Positions 11,901-29,629 of a stretch of 64,000 nucleotides of DNA are shown here, piece after piece. Under the pieces are notes generated by a model, which worked only from the letters and a program-made list of their open reading frames with translations, was not told the origin of the DNA and made no database searches. The DNA is taken from assembly GCA_029717555.1 (NCBI GenBank), contig JAMDHS010000002.1, positions 310,001 through 374,000 of the forward strand, in the 5' to 3' direction. The stretch's first letter is position 1. The number at the start of each line of letters is the position of its first letter. Both the position numbers and the translations under genes were made by a program. This DNA comes from Peribolospora baueri. Taxonomy: Eukaryota > Basidiomycota > Peribolosporomycetes > Peribolosporales > Peribolosporaceae.

Positions 11901-14900
11901 CGGCAGGGCTAGGACGCCAGGTGGCACTGCGAGCCGAGCTGGATCTCCCGCGGGGAGGAGGAAGAGCGCCGACGCCAAATCAGCCGCTATCGCTGCGGGC
12001 GCTCTCGTCGAGGAGAAGCAGCAGCGCAGCCGGAGTCGGGCGAGCGTCGTGGGCGTTTCCCGTTCCTCCGTGTCGAACGAGCCCAGGACGTCGTCCGTGT
12101 CCTTTTCCTCGGACGCGGCTAGCCCTTCTCGGGCGAACGGGCAACATACGAGCGCGCACCGCAGTCCGCCCTCGGCGGCAGTGTCTGCCAGTTCGCTCAC
12201 GCCCACCAACAAGAAGCCTCCGACTTCGTCGACGCGCTCCTCGACGCCTCCCAGCGCCGTCTCCACCAACACGGCCTCGACGAAGCGCACCTCGACGACC
12301 TCGTCCACGAGCATGACTCAGGGCGGCAACGCGTCTTTTCGCGACTCGACCTCACTCGCAACGAGCATCTCCACTTCCTCCCTCGCCTTTCTTCCTCGTT
12401 CTCCCATCACCAAGAACCGCAGGGGCAGCGGCGGGAGCGAGGCGTCGTCCGTGTACAGCGTCGAACCTTCCAAGAGTGGTGACCGTGGCATGGCCGGTGT
12501 CGTGGCAGGCGAGGGTTGGGAGGAGGGTACTTCGGGTCTCAGCCACATTCCTCCCGTGCCTCCCTTGCCCAAGGCTTGGGAGTCCTCGAGACCCTCCACC
12601 TCTTCCGGCCCCGGTTCCAACGCCGGTTGGAATGCGGTCTCTACGGCTCCCACCATCTCATTCCCCAGTGAGAATCGCATCGATGAGGCGTCATACCGGC
12701 AGATCTCCTCGTCGCAGCCCACATCTCCAAAGTTGTCGTCGTCCAACACCACCTCTTCTGCTTCTGCGCGCTTGACAAAGGCGCCCAGCAAGAAGTGGAG
12801 CCTCTCCAATCTCTCCATCCATCGCAGCCCCGGTTCTTCCCAAAAGGCGCACCGCAACGACGCAAAGCAAATCCAGGCCCATGCCCAGGCTGCGTCCGGT
12901 CTCTCTCCGGGTAGATCCGATCCTTCGAGGAGCCGAGGCTCTCTATCTTCTGGCCGAGGCTCTCTATCTTCTGGCATTCGCTACGGGTCGAGTGATGGTC
13001 GAGGGGTGGGCAGCCCTCAGCCGGTGTCCCCCTCTTCCGGCACGTTAGCGAGCATGCATCCTCCTCCCATGCCTTCTGTCGACGCTGCCGGTAGAGCCAC
13101 GCCTCGGACGCCCAAGACTGCTTCCACCTCTTCCCACCCTGGCAGCCCCCGAGGCTCGACCATGACCACCACGACGACCTCCGGCGGTGGTGGCGCCCCG
13201 CTGAGCCCGCGTAGCCCGCGCAGCCCGCGCAGGACGCCATCCGGCATTCCGTTCTTCTCCCGCAAGTCGTCCTCGAGTAACATTTCCTCCGCTTCAGGGA
13301 AAGACAAAGACAAGAAGAAGGACAAGGACGAGGACGGATCGGTGGTCAGCGGTAGCGGCGCTCGGGCCATCACGCCTTCTGGCCGATCTGGCTCCCGCAA
13401 GTCCATCATCGGCATCAACATTCCCGCCCTGCTCAAGTCTGGAGGCGGCGGCGGAGGATCTTCCAAAAAGGATAAGGACAAGGACAAGGGCGTGCAATCC
13501 CCCCGCGTTTCGGCTTCCACCGCCGCCGGTCTTTCGCAGCGCCACCAGCAGCAGCAGGAGAAGGGCGTGGCGAGCGAGTTCGGACTCGAACTTCGGAGCG
13601 CCAATCGAGCCTCCGTCATCGGCGTCCCCGGTCGTGGCGCATATTCGGCCGCCAAGGCGAACACCGTGGGCGGCAAGGACAAGGATAGGCCTCCACCTCC
13701 GCCCTCGTCGTCGACGACGACCACCAAGGAGAGCAGGCGGGCCAGCGTCAGTAGCACGTTGTCGCTCATGGGCAGGAGGCGGGGCAAGGTGAGTTGGAGA
13801 TGAGAGGTCGGCGTGCAGTCGTCGAAGAATCGACCCAGCCGCTTCCTTTGACAACGTTCTGCGACCGATGCTGACGAGCGCCGTTCCTTTGCCATTCCCT
13901 TTCTTCCCTTCATCCAGACTTTGCCTTCTTCTACTGATCCTCCAAAAGTCAAGCCGGTCAATTTACCGCCCATGCAGATGTCCGCCGAGCCTTCGAACCT
14001 GAATCGAAAGCTTCAGCCTTCGCCTTCTTCTACGGCCAGGACAACGCGGGCGTCTATGCAGCCTTCTCCTCGTTCGGAGCACGTCGGACCATCCTTCGGC
14101 ACCGGCACGGGTGCCTCTACCCTACGCTCCGTCCAACGCGGCTTGCCCACCATCAGCGCCTCGCCAGCCATGTCGTCCGGGCCGTCTCCTTCTGGAGAAG
14201 GCGATTCGGGAAGCATGTCGAAGGACCCTTCTCCGCGCCCCGGTACGTCGCCCTCGGTCGGTCAGACGCCCACGAGGATCCCGCGCATCGCGAACAAGGT
14301 CACTCCTCGATCGACGACAAGCAACAACGCTACCGCTCAACCGCCCGCTTCGACGATGCCCTCCTCGGGATCTGGTAACCTCCGCCGCCTGAGCGCCTCG
14401 TCCAACTATGTCGCCGCTTCGCTGTCCGCCTCGATGCCCCCGAGCAAATCCAACCCTTCGTTAGCCTCCAACTTTGGCTTCAACGGCGGCGGCGCGTCCG
14501 GCGCGCTTTCCGACGATGAGGCGACGCCCACGGCGCAGACGGAGGCGAGCAAGACCGCTTCGTTGTACGCAACGCCGCCCACCACGCGTCGCAAGTCGCT
14601 CGCCATGTCCACCTCGACCTCTTCTACCGCTGCTTCCGCTTCGGGTCACTCCTCGGCCTCAAAGGCCGGTACTTCTTCGGTGCTCATCCCCATCCTCAAC
14701 TCGTATGCCGCCGCCAAGACGTCGGCAGATTTGGAGGAAGTGAGCAAACAGGCCAGAAAGGCTGCCGCCGCTTCCGGGGTCTCTCAGAGCGAATGTGACG
14801 TCTTACTCAATCTCGCCAGTCGGAGTGAGCGGCGGCGGGCTGAAAGTCTCGCCGCAACAGGAGCCAAGGCTACCGACGTGGCCACACCGACGAGCACGAT

Positions 14901-17340
14901 TGCGACGCCGGCGCGCTCGAGCCGTGTCCTGCAGCCCACCTCCTCTTCTCGGAACAAGTCGTCGGGCGAGAGCGCGAGGGAGCCACAGTCGTCTTCAACG
15001 GCGTCCGTTTTGTCCAGCAGCGCCTCCCGAAAGGGAGCGCGCACGTCGACGGTCTCCATCAGTGGCGCCTCTGCTCGTGTCGGACGCGATGCCGTCGCCG
15101 ACAAGCTCGGGATCGGCATCATGGGCTCGGCGGCGCGCGCGTCGATAGGTCGCTCCTCCACCTCCCCCTCGCTCAGCCGGAGTCCCGCGTTCTCCGAGTC
15201 TGGCACGTCGCTCTCCTCCAACTCCAGCACGCCCGTGGATGAGGAGGAGCGCATCGGCGATGATGAAATGATGGCTTATATCAAGCGGCAGCAGGCCAAG
15301 AAGCTCGCTGCGGGTGCTAGGCAGGAAGATTTGGATCGCATGCTCGAGTTCCCAGAGCCTGTCCCGCCGGCCAGGCCCATGAGTCCTACTGGTGAGCGTT
15401 TGGAAATTCAGGATCGGTTCGGCTCGGCTCGGCCCGACTTTCTGGCTTCCCTTTCGCCTGAGCGAGCAAGGCGTTTCGCTCACCCTGATCGTTTCTCTCT
15501 CCTTGGATCTCTCTCTCCCTCCCCCCCCCTCCCCCTCATATGTTCGCAGAATGTGTCCGTCGTTACGGCTCGCGGTTGTCCGAGTATGAGAAAAAGGAGG
15601 TGATGGAGTATCCCGAGGTTTATTTCATCGGCGGCAAGAGCGATAAGAAGTCGGCGACGCCGGAACGACCGGAGAACAACTACGGCTATGACGATGAGCG
15701 GGGCGACTACCTCGTCGTCAACCGGGACCACATCAGGTTCCGCTACGAGGTCATTGACACCCTCGGTCGGGGCTCGTTCGGCCAGGTGCTCCAATGCCGC
15801 GACCACCGGACTGGAAAGTCGGTGGCCATCAAGCTGATCCGCAACAAGAAGCGCTTTCACCACCAGGCGCTCGTGGAGGTCAAGATCCTGGAGAACTTGA
15901 AAAAGTGGGATCCGGACGAGACACACAACGTGATTCACATGGCCGAATATTTCTACTTCCGCAATCACCTCTGTATCGCCATGGAACTATTGAGCATCAA
16001 CCTCTACGAGCTCATCAAGGCCAACGGTTTTGCCGGCTTCTCCACGCGCCTCATCCGCCGCTTCAGCTCGCAAATCCTTGCCTCGCTTTCGCTCATGAGG
16101 CACCATCGCATCGTTCACTGCGACCTCAAGCCAGAAAATGTGCTCCTCAAGCATCCTGCCAAGAGTGGCATCAAAGTCATCGACTTTGGAAGCAGCTGCT
16201 TCGAGCACGAGAAAGGTGAGCCAGCCCTTCGTGTGGACCTGATGGCGTTGGAGGATGGGGGGAATATGGATGAGGGAGACGATCCGGAAGATTGTCGTGG
16301 CGCTGACTTTTTTTTTTCTATTCGTCTCGCAGTCTACACGTACATTCAGAGCCGTTTCTACCGGTCCCCCGAAGTCATCCTCGGTATGAACTACCACACC
16401 GGTAAGTCGCCCTTCGCTTCTCGCTTTATTGATGTTGAGGTCCTTCCAGCTGACGTCGAACTGTGTCTGATCTCCCTTAGCCATCGACATCTGGAGTTTG
16501 GGCTGCATCGTCGCCGAACTGTACACCGGCTATCCGCTCTTCCCAGGCGAGAACGAGCAGGAGCAGTTGGCATGCATCATGGAGGTCCTTGGCGTGCCGG
16601 ATCGGTACCTCATCGAGCGCAGTTCGAGGAAGAAGCTCTTTTTCGGTGAGTGTGCGCTGATCGTGATTTATGAGCGTGACGCCGTCTAATTCTCAGGATC
16701 CGTCTCGCTTTCTCAAAAAAGATCCTACCGGTGCTCCTCGGCCGGTGGTCAATTCCAAGGGCAAACGTCGTCGCCCAGGCACCAAGACGCTGGCGCAAGT
16801 GCTCAAATGCAACGACGAGCTCTTCCTCGACTTCATCTCCAAGTGTCTCGTTTGGGATCCCGAGAGGCGTCTCAAGCCCGATCCCGCTCTCCGTCATCCT
16901 TGTGAGTGGCTCCGCCTCCGTCGCCAGCGTCCTCGAACACCGCCCTCATGCCCTCTTTTTCTTCATTTCTTTTCCGCGGCGCAGGGATCGCTGCTGGTAG
17001 AAGCCGGAGGATGGAGCTGGCGAGCTCAGTCTCGAGCCGTCACGCTTCGCTCACTTCTAACGGCTTCAACGCCTCGTCTGCCCGCAAGTCCACGTCGATG
17101 GCCAACGTCGCGAGCTCTGCGACGCCAAAAAACAAAAGCGGCACCTCTTCCGTCCGTTCCTCCGCCACAATCCAACCGCTTTCCTCCTCCAAGGCGGCCG
17201 CTTCTTCCGCCGCGGCGACGCCGAGTGCCAGCCGCCGACTCACGTCCACCTTGACTTCTTCCGCGGCTTCCTCCGCTAGTCGCGCTCCTCGGACCGCGCC
17301 ATCCGCACACACCTCACTCTCGGCCGTGACGTCGTCTTGA
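8926..17340 (+). CDS. Giant DYRK-family protein kinase (Pom1-like)
   Basis: Seven exons: 8926-13788, 13918-15391, 15550-16215, 16333-16401, 16481-16645, 16697-16901, 16985-17340; about 2,600 residues. The first 2,100 residues are disordered, rich in Ser, Pro, Arg and Lys. Exon 3 opens with a DYRK-homology box ([26 protein letters not shown]), then the kinase: [39 protein letters not shown], activation loop [14 protein letters not shown] with the family Tyr-X-Tyr, and [15 protein letters not shown] Ser-rich tail follows. Fission-yeast Pom1, a cell-polarity and mitotic-entry kinase of 1,087 residues, is the best-known relative. One oddity: the GTGAGT/CAG intron between exons 5 and 6 leaves a one-base phase clash before [16 protein letters not shown], although both flanks are clearly conserved. 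Confidence 0.92.
12943..12984 (+). repeat. Exact 21-base tandem duplication inside the kinase exon
   Basis: Two head-to-tail copies of a unit encoding RGSLSSG in the disordered region of the kinase. The copies look identical, suggesting a recent in-frame slip. Confidence 0.75.
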
Positions 17341-18077
17341 AAGACCTACCCAACCCGACCTTTTGGGCTCCGTCAGCGCGATTCGGCACTTCGTTTTGAC
17401 AGTATCTTGCCCTCTCCTTTCTTGCGCAATACCCTCCGAACCGTTTTCAGGATTCCCCCACCCGGTCTCGATTGCTATTTTCTCCTTCTCCGTTCGTCCC
17501 CTTCCCTCCCCTCCCTCACCCCGCTTTCCGTCGGCGGGTGGCCTCGCTCTCTCTCATCGCTCGTCGCTCTCACCTAGTCAGACATACACACCGGTCCATT
17601 CGTCCCGTCCATACCGTTCGGTTTCGTCTTCAGCTTTTCCTTCTTTTTTCGTTCTCGCACTCGCCTCAACGACACGTCTTTTTGGCGCAGTATATCCCCC
17701 ACCGCTCGTCGTCCATTCCATTTCTCCCGCTCAGTCTGTCCCCACCCCGTCCCCGTCCCCGTCCCAAGTCTTTGCTCATTGTCCCTCTCTCTATCTGGCA
17801 TTCTTCGCGTGCATAATTCCCCGCCCTCCCCTCCCCCCCTCGGGCTTCTTTTTAGGGTCACCTTTTCTCGTGTACCTGCTTTCTTTTTCCGCACGTTTCG
17901 TCTTCCCTTTTGAACCTGCCGTGGCCGCTGGCTTCCGTTGCGGGGACTCCCTTCATTCCTTGATAATGGTAATGCCGGTTTCGGTTGCATCGCCGACTTT
18001 GGACTAGGTCTACATGAAGCTCGAGTCGCACACCTACAAAAGGGGGAAGACGTGGAAGCCATGAAGAACCGTCCATC
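17341..18077. other. Convergent 3' flanks of the kinase and eIF2B delta genes
   Basis: CT-rich sequence, consistent with 3' UTRs. Contains a short CCGTCCCCGT repeat near 17744-17762. No supported gene or structural RNA. Confidence 0.5.
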
Positions 18078-20140
18078 TCACTCGAAGATGATCTGCTTGT
18101 AGTCGCGCAAGATGACGCTGGGAAGGGAAAGACGCCGGCCGAACGACATGAGAGCATCGTCAGTGGCACTGAACCGATCACTGCTGGAACGTGGTATAAG
18201 GGAAAGGCATGCTCGCGGGCGACTGCCAAGCGAGATCATCGATAGAGAGGGGAAACGCGTGGTGGTCACTTACCCGACAGACTCGGGCCCGCTGAGACCG
18301 ACCTCGCTGGCGATGGCCGAGACGTACCGGGGAGGAGTGAGGTCGTACAAAAAGTTGAGGACGTTGGCCTTGGGTAGGGAATTGAAGTCCTCGAGCGTTT
18401 TGGGGGATACGTCGCCTGTCGGGACGAGGCTTTCGGGCGGTGCTGGCGACGAAAGTATGGAGAGTAAGAGAGAGATAGGGAGGAGAGGAAAACGGCAGAA
18501 AGAGAAAAGAAAGGAGTGGAGAGCGAGACGGGTCGGGAAATGAACCTTTTAGCACGCCTGACCTCTTTTCGTCCCTCAAATTTGAGGAAGGTGAGTGGCT
18601 CACCGAGCTCATTAGTGACGATACTATCGAGCTGGATGCGATCTGAAAACTTGTACGTCTCGCAACAGACGATGACGGGGATCTCCTGTTCCTTGGCCAT
18701 CATGGCCACCGCCGCGGTCCCAACGCGCGAATAGAGGGCTCCGTTGGCGAGGAGGGCATGCGTACCAAGGAGGACGAGAGATGCTTGGGAGACGACAGTG
18801 CCTAAGGAAGTGATCATGGTGTAGGTGCAAGGAACGCCCGCGGAGGAAAGGTTGGAAAGGAGTCGCTTGCCTTCGATAAAGGCGAAGTCGCGAAGAAGGT
18901 TAAACTCGGATTCCCAAGCGCTCTTTGTAATGCCCGTTTGCTTACCTTCGTTGTGAGGTCGCGAGTCCACGACGATCACACTGAACTGAATGCCCCTCCG
19001 GTGGGCCGACAGGAGTACGTTCTCGACGACAGACGACCTGCATGCAGGTTACGCGTATGGATTGAACGTGAGCACGAGACGTTCTCGCATAGCTCTCCAT
19101 CCTCACTTCTTCGCGATCGTTACGCTATACTGACCGAGCGAAGGTCAAGATCACATCTCCGTCTTTAATCTTTCCGTGGACGTGCTCCTGAATCACCTGG
19201 CCTGCGTACCTGATTCGGTCTCGGATAAAATGATCAATACGCTCGCAGAGGCGCTCCTTGGCCTACCTCGGCGAAGACAGACAACTGAAATGATTAACTT
19301 TGCGTCGAGCCCCTGAACGACGTCGACATGAGAGGGCGAAGCGGAAGCGCCAGCTCACCTTTTCTTCAGGAATGTCTATTCCAAGCAAGCTGATCTCGTA
19401 TTTGAGGAAGCGGATCGCGTTGCCCATGCTCACAGACATGGGCCGCGCTTGTACTAGAAAGGTGATCTGAGGGGAGATATGGGTCATGATGTGTCGAGAG
19501 AGGGTCGTGTTGGGGGGAGTGGTATAGTCGTGAATGACCTGCCACGCAGCATGGAATCGAGAACGAAGACTGTTAAAGGAGCCTGGCGACAATATGACGC
19601 CACAAACATGCTGTCGGAATGTAAGCAAGTACTTTTCACACACACCTTCTTGAAAGCCTCAAGAGTGGCTATGCATCGCGCGTTCGCACCGACAATCACG
19701 AATCGCGAGAACTGCAGTCCGAGCCGGAGCACGGCAGGGTGGATATTGCCTTTTAGCGAGGCGGCGACCGTGTCAATCGGCATACGAGGCTCGATGTGTG
19801 AAAATGGCGAGACGCGGGAAGAGCGTTCATTTGATCGCCTCTCGTTGTCCTTCGTGCTCTTCGTGGTAACGTGTGATGAGGTTTTGCTCTCCAGACCTTT
19901 GCCTCCCTCCCCTTCCTTCACTCCACGCTGTCCCCCAGAGCCTGACACCGCACCTCCACTCCCAGATCCGCCCTTCGCCTTCCCTGATATACCCGCACCC
20001 TGACCACTCGCCTCCTTTGCTGCAGCCTTCGTAGCGCGCTGAGCTTCCTGCTGTGCTCTCCTCTCCGCTTTGGTCGAGTCCTTCTTGGACTTCTGCTGAG
20101 ACGCTTGGGCGCTGGGCACCGCGGCCGCTGGGGTCGACAT
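18078..20140 (-). CDS. GCD2: Translation initiation factor eIF2B subunit delta
   Basis: Six exons (19646-20140, 19359-19538, 19135-19262, 18604-19037, 18274-18442, 18078-18117) give 481 residues. The first 110 residues are Lys/Ala/Ser-rich with KAERRAQQEAQRATKAAAKE, the basic head characteristic of the delta subunit. The rest is the eIF2B alpha/beta/delta fold: HPAVLRLGLQ, RPMSVSMGNAIRFLK, VIQEHVHGKIKDGDVIL, IVVDSRPHNEGK, AHALL-type core GTHALLANGALYSRVGTA, ETYKFSDR and NELGEP, then NFLYDLTPPRY. Known role: regulatory subunit of the GTP-exchange factor that recycles eIF2-GDP. The penultimate junction uses a GTAAGT donor, and the last exon encodes only 13 residues. Divergent from PRP16 with 290 bases between starts. 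Confidence 0.93.
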
Positions 20141-20430
20141 TATCGCCTGCGCAAAAGCGCCGATAAACGAATAATCATTCGATGAAACGCCTCGCTGAAT
20201 CCAGTAAACTCGCGCCGCTTTCGTACTCACTGTGATATGGAGTGCTGGTCGAATCCCGAGTTCAAGTCACGATGTCATGCAGACGTTCAGGTTTGCCTGT
20301 GAAGCGTACGCACGTGATGTGCTGCGGCGGTCATATGGAGAGCGAGCCAAGTACACACACCACCGTCGCCACCATCCATCTTCTTGTCGTCTTCCTCACT
20401 AGCCTCCATTCTTCTTTTCGCCTTCCAATC
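20141..20430. promoter_or_regulatory. Bidirectional spacer between GCD2 and PRP16
   Basis: 290 bases separate the two start codons. It must hold both promoters and 5' leaders. No TATA box recognised. Confidence 0.5.
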
Positions 20431-25987
<5,557 letters not shown>

Positions 25988-27079
25988 TATTGCTCTCCCT
26001 TTCTTGCATTGGAACGTCGATAGGCTGCCCGCGCCATAGGGCATGCTCGGAACCAACCTTGGCATTCGAATGCAAGACCTGCACGCCTCGATCGAGGTTC
26101 ACCTTGGCGAGGTGAAAGAGCGGTCTGCACATGCATTTCTTGTCCATTTAGTGCCTGCATACATACAGTCAGTCCGAATGTCCACAGGACGCAGAAGGCG
26201 AATGTTTGAGGGCAGGAGAGGTGTTGAACTGACGTGAAGGAGAGATGTCGACGGGCGGTGGGAGCAAGAGCACAACAATGCTCACGCACACTTACGTCAG
26301 TCACGTGATGAAGACTACCGGGTATACGGATTTACTTGTGGGAATGTCTCGTCCTCCTCCTTCTATGCATACATACGTGCCATGGTCAAGGACGGTTCAT
26401 CAACTCGACTCAAGGCTGCCTTCGACAGGCGGCCAACACCATCAATTCGTCCTGGCCTGCCCGGACGGTAATCGAGCACGTCACATAAGCAAACGGTTCG
26501 TACAAACGTGCAGTGCTTGATTTCACTGTGCCGTAAGTATGTACATCCGGTCCACGCGCTCGGTTCGACATTCATGCCCGCTCTCTCCGCTAATAAAAGA
26601 CGGCTCGACTCGATCGACTCGATCGACTCAGTCCGACTCATTCCGTACCTTTCCCTTCTTGTCCGAGAGCCCTATGACATCCCCATTCGAGCGACAGTGG
26701 CTGAGCACTTAGGCTCTATGGCGTCTCTCTTCCGCCGGCTGTGGCGGTGTCCGTCGGTCGGTCGGCCACCGACAGCGAGTCATCCTCTTCATCCGCTCGC
26801 ATCCGTCCGTCCCTGCACGAAGGAACTCCAAGAATGAAGGAATTCCAGGACACATTGGGGCTATAAAGCATGCTTCTCCTTGCACCTCTTCTCTGCCTTT
26901 CTCTTTCTCTTCATCCTGCTGGCGTTCCCTCTCATACCTCTCGCTGCCACTCTTCGTCCCCACGCTCGTCAAGTTACATTCCTATACCCTAAGCGCAGCG
27001 GTGCAAAGCATCGCCAACGGCAGCCACCATATCTAAAGCCCAGCACCTTGCGCGGTCTCCCATCTTAACTCTGCTCAAG
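25988..27079. other. Intergenic region between PRP16 and the Bcs1-like gene
   Basis: About 1.1 kb with no supported gene. Contains a GACTCGATC repeat near 26607-26630 and CT-rich promoter-like sequence from 26870 onward, just before the start at 27080. Confidence 0.5.
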
Positions 27080-29375
27080 ATGCCCAACGAGAGCGACCAA
27101 GCCGCCCCCAGCTTCGCTTCGGCGCCGACCGTGAACGCTTCTTCTAACGCGGGCGCAGGCGCCAGCCCCGACCCCTCCGCCACCGCCGTCGCTCAGTCCC
27201 CTCCAATGGACACAGAAGCGCGCGTTCGTGACCTCCTTACCCGCAAGCTCCTCCCTCTCCTCCGCATCCTCGGGCTCCAAAGCGTGCCCTTCGCCGACGA
27301 CGTCCTCCGCGTCCTCTTTGTCGGTGGTCTCTTGGCCGTTGGTCGAGACTTTATAGGCAGGGTGTGGGAGTGGTTCAAAAGGCGGTTCGTCATCACCGCC
27401 GTCTTTCAGAGCGGACATGAGACTCACGACTGGGTCAGTAACTGGCTGGCTGGCTTGGAGGGAACTAGGAGGGCCAAAGATGTGAGTAGAGTGGACGATG
27501 TGGAGAGTCGCCTTTTAGACTGGCCTCCACCGGTCGGTGTGAAACGCGTTCAGGAAGACGCGATTCGAGGGCATCGCATCCTCAAAGAGGCGTTTCTAGC
27601 TGACCCTCTGAAACGGTCGGCACGCACAACGTTCCATTTGACTAGTTCATCGTTCTCAGCCACACACAACAAGAAGACGAACAGATCGGAGCTGGGTACG
27701 ACATTCCCCTCAAGACCTTGCCCGCGAACGGTTAGCCGTCATTTTCCCTTATTTTCGCGCACGACCATGCCGAACGCGTCGTGTTTGACTTGGGTTTCTG
27801 CCAAACGCTCCAATCAGATACCACCAACTACTTTTCTTACCGGCCCACCTCGGTCCGTCGCCGACGAAAGCGTGGATTCGGCATTACACTCCCCGGCCGC
27901 CGCCTTGTCTGGTTCAGCAGCCACCGTGACAGAGAGCTATTGGCCGGGCAAGAGGGGTCGCACACCTTCCTCCATCTCAACATGCTAACCTTCTGGAGGA
28001 GAGACCTAGAAGACTTGATCATTGAGGCCAGGGCCGACTGGGTCGGTCGCGAGGTTGGCATGACTGGTATTTACATGCCTGGTGCGTTTTTTTTTGTGGA
28101 GGGGAAGAGCGAAGGAAAGCGGAAGAGTGGAGGACGGCGATAAGCCTTCCCGCGGGTTTCTTCCCCCACCACTAGCCTAACCTTACACTCGCTTCTCTTC
28201 TTGCCGCCGCAGACGACTATTCGTGGCGACGCGTAGCGCTGCGACCCAAGAGACCTCTTTCGACCGTCGTTCTGGATGAAGGACAGGCCGAGATGTTGGT
28301 GACGGACGCACGAAGCTGTGAGTCCATCTAGTCGAACTCTTACTCGGCGGCGACTCGTGACACACTGAACGTCGACGAGGGATATTGGCACGAGGAAGCG
28401 CGGGCTGACCTCTGGACTTCTTTTCTTTTCGCCCCTTCGCCAGTCCTCCAAAACGAAGCCTGGTACGCTTCGCGCGGGATCCCCTTCCGCCGAGGCTACC
28501 TCCTCCACGGTCCTCCCGGCGCAGGCAAGACTTCTCTCATCATCGCCCTGGCCGGTGTGCTCAACTTGCCAATCTACATCTTCTCGCTCACCCATCACGG
28601 TGTCACTGATCAATTGCTCCTGTACCTCTCCTCGCGGTGTCCGGAGACTTGCATCCTGCTCATCGAGGACATCGACGCGGCGTTCGCCGGGAGGAAGAAC
28701 ATTGTTGGCGGGCTGGGAGATGAGAAGGAGGGAGGAGGAAGGGAAAATGAGAAGGAGAAGGAGAAGGAAAAGGGGAAGGAGGCTGGGAAGGGCGGAGACG
28801 AGAACCGGGTCTCGTTCTCCGGCCTGCTCAACTTGATCGATGGCGCCGGCGCACCCGAAGGTCGACTGCTCTTCGCGACGACGAATCACATCGAGCGACT
28901 CGATCCGGCGCTCATCCGCCCGGGGCGGATCGACATTAAGGTCCAGTTTGATCGTGCGAGCAAGACGCAGGTGGAGAAGTTGTTCGTCCGGCTGTATACG
29001 CACAGAGCCGAGGAGGACTCGGCGAAGAGGACGGGTGCGGGTGCGGGCGCGTCGGCAGCCGAGAGACGCGCCGACGTCTCATCATCTCGTCCTTCTCTTC
29101 TGTTATCCGACGACTCTGAGCTGGACGAGCCGCGCCCACCGACGCCGGACGATGAGGAGGACGAGAAGCGTCAACGGGAGGCGGAGGAGATGTACGAGAA
29201 ACGGATCCGGAAGATGGCCAAGGAATTCGCCACGCACGTCCCGGAGAGGAAGTTTTCGATGGCCACGTTGCAGGGCTTCTTCATGAAGAGGAAGGAGACG
29301 CCTGAGGAGGCTCTGAGGGACGTAAGGGCGTGGGTGGAAAGGGATGGCCACGATGACTGGGTGGGTCAACTATGA
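27080..29375 (+). CDS. Bcs1-like mitochondrial AAA ATPase
   Basis: Exons 27080-27481, 27554-27695, 27818-28081, 28213-28317, 28444-29375 give 614 residues; human BCS1L has 419. The hydrophobic segment after residue 50 and the following Bcs1 N-domain (FSYRP, NMLTFWRRDLEDLIIEAR, WRRVALRPKRPLSTVVLDEG) precede the AAA module: RGIPFRRGYLLHGPPGAGKTS (Walker A inside), CILLIEDIDAAF (Walker B), LLFATTNHIERLDPALIRPG (sensor and arginine finger). Two low-complexity insertions are unusual: a Glu/Lys-rich stretch after Walker B and an Asp/Glu-rich one near the C-terminus. The first intron (72 bases) is itself open in frame, so it could be retained as 24 extra residues. Known role of the family: translocation of the Rieske protein in complex III assembly; basidiomycetes also have divergent paralogs, so orthology is not certain. 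Confidence 0.85.
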
Positions 29376-29629
29376 TGGCCGGCCTTCAGACAACGGAGGA
29401 GGAGCGGCCGATAGAGATGGATACCGGACCCTAGAGCATGAGCACTGGTGGCGCATCGTAAGCTATAGTGTATTAATTTGGAGCATCCATTCTGGAATAG
29501 CATTCGTCCCATTGCGCACGAGGCAGGAATGGAGATAATGCCGCGCCGTCGTCTCTGGCAAGGGAAGGGAAGGAAAAGGGGGGGGGCGAGGACTGCCGCA
29601 ATGTCATGAATTAACTCGAGGATGAAGTG
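29376..29629. other. 3' flank of the Bcs1-like gene
   Basis: Ordinary GC-rich sequence with a G9 run near 29579-29587, ending abruptly where the AT-rich patch begins. Confidence 0.5.

Noticed and set aside
16641-16720. Programmed ribosomal frameshift in the kinase
   Set aside because: The clash falls exactly at an intron, not at a slippery sequence within an exon. An indel or unusual splice is simpler.
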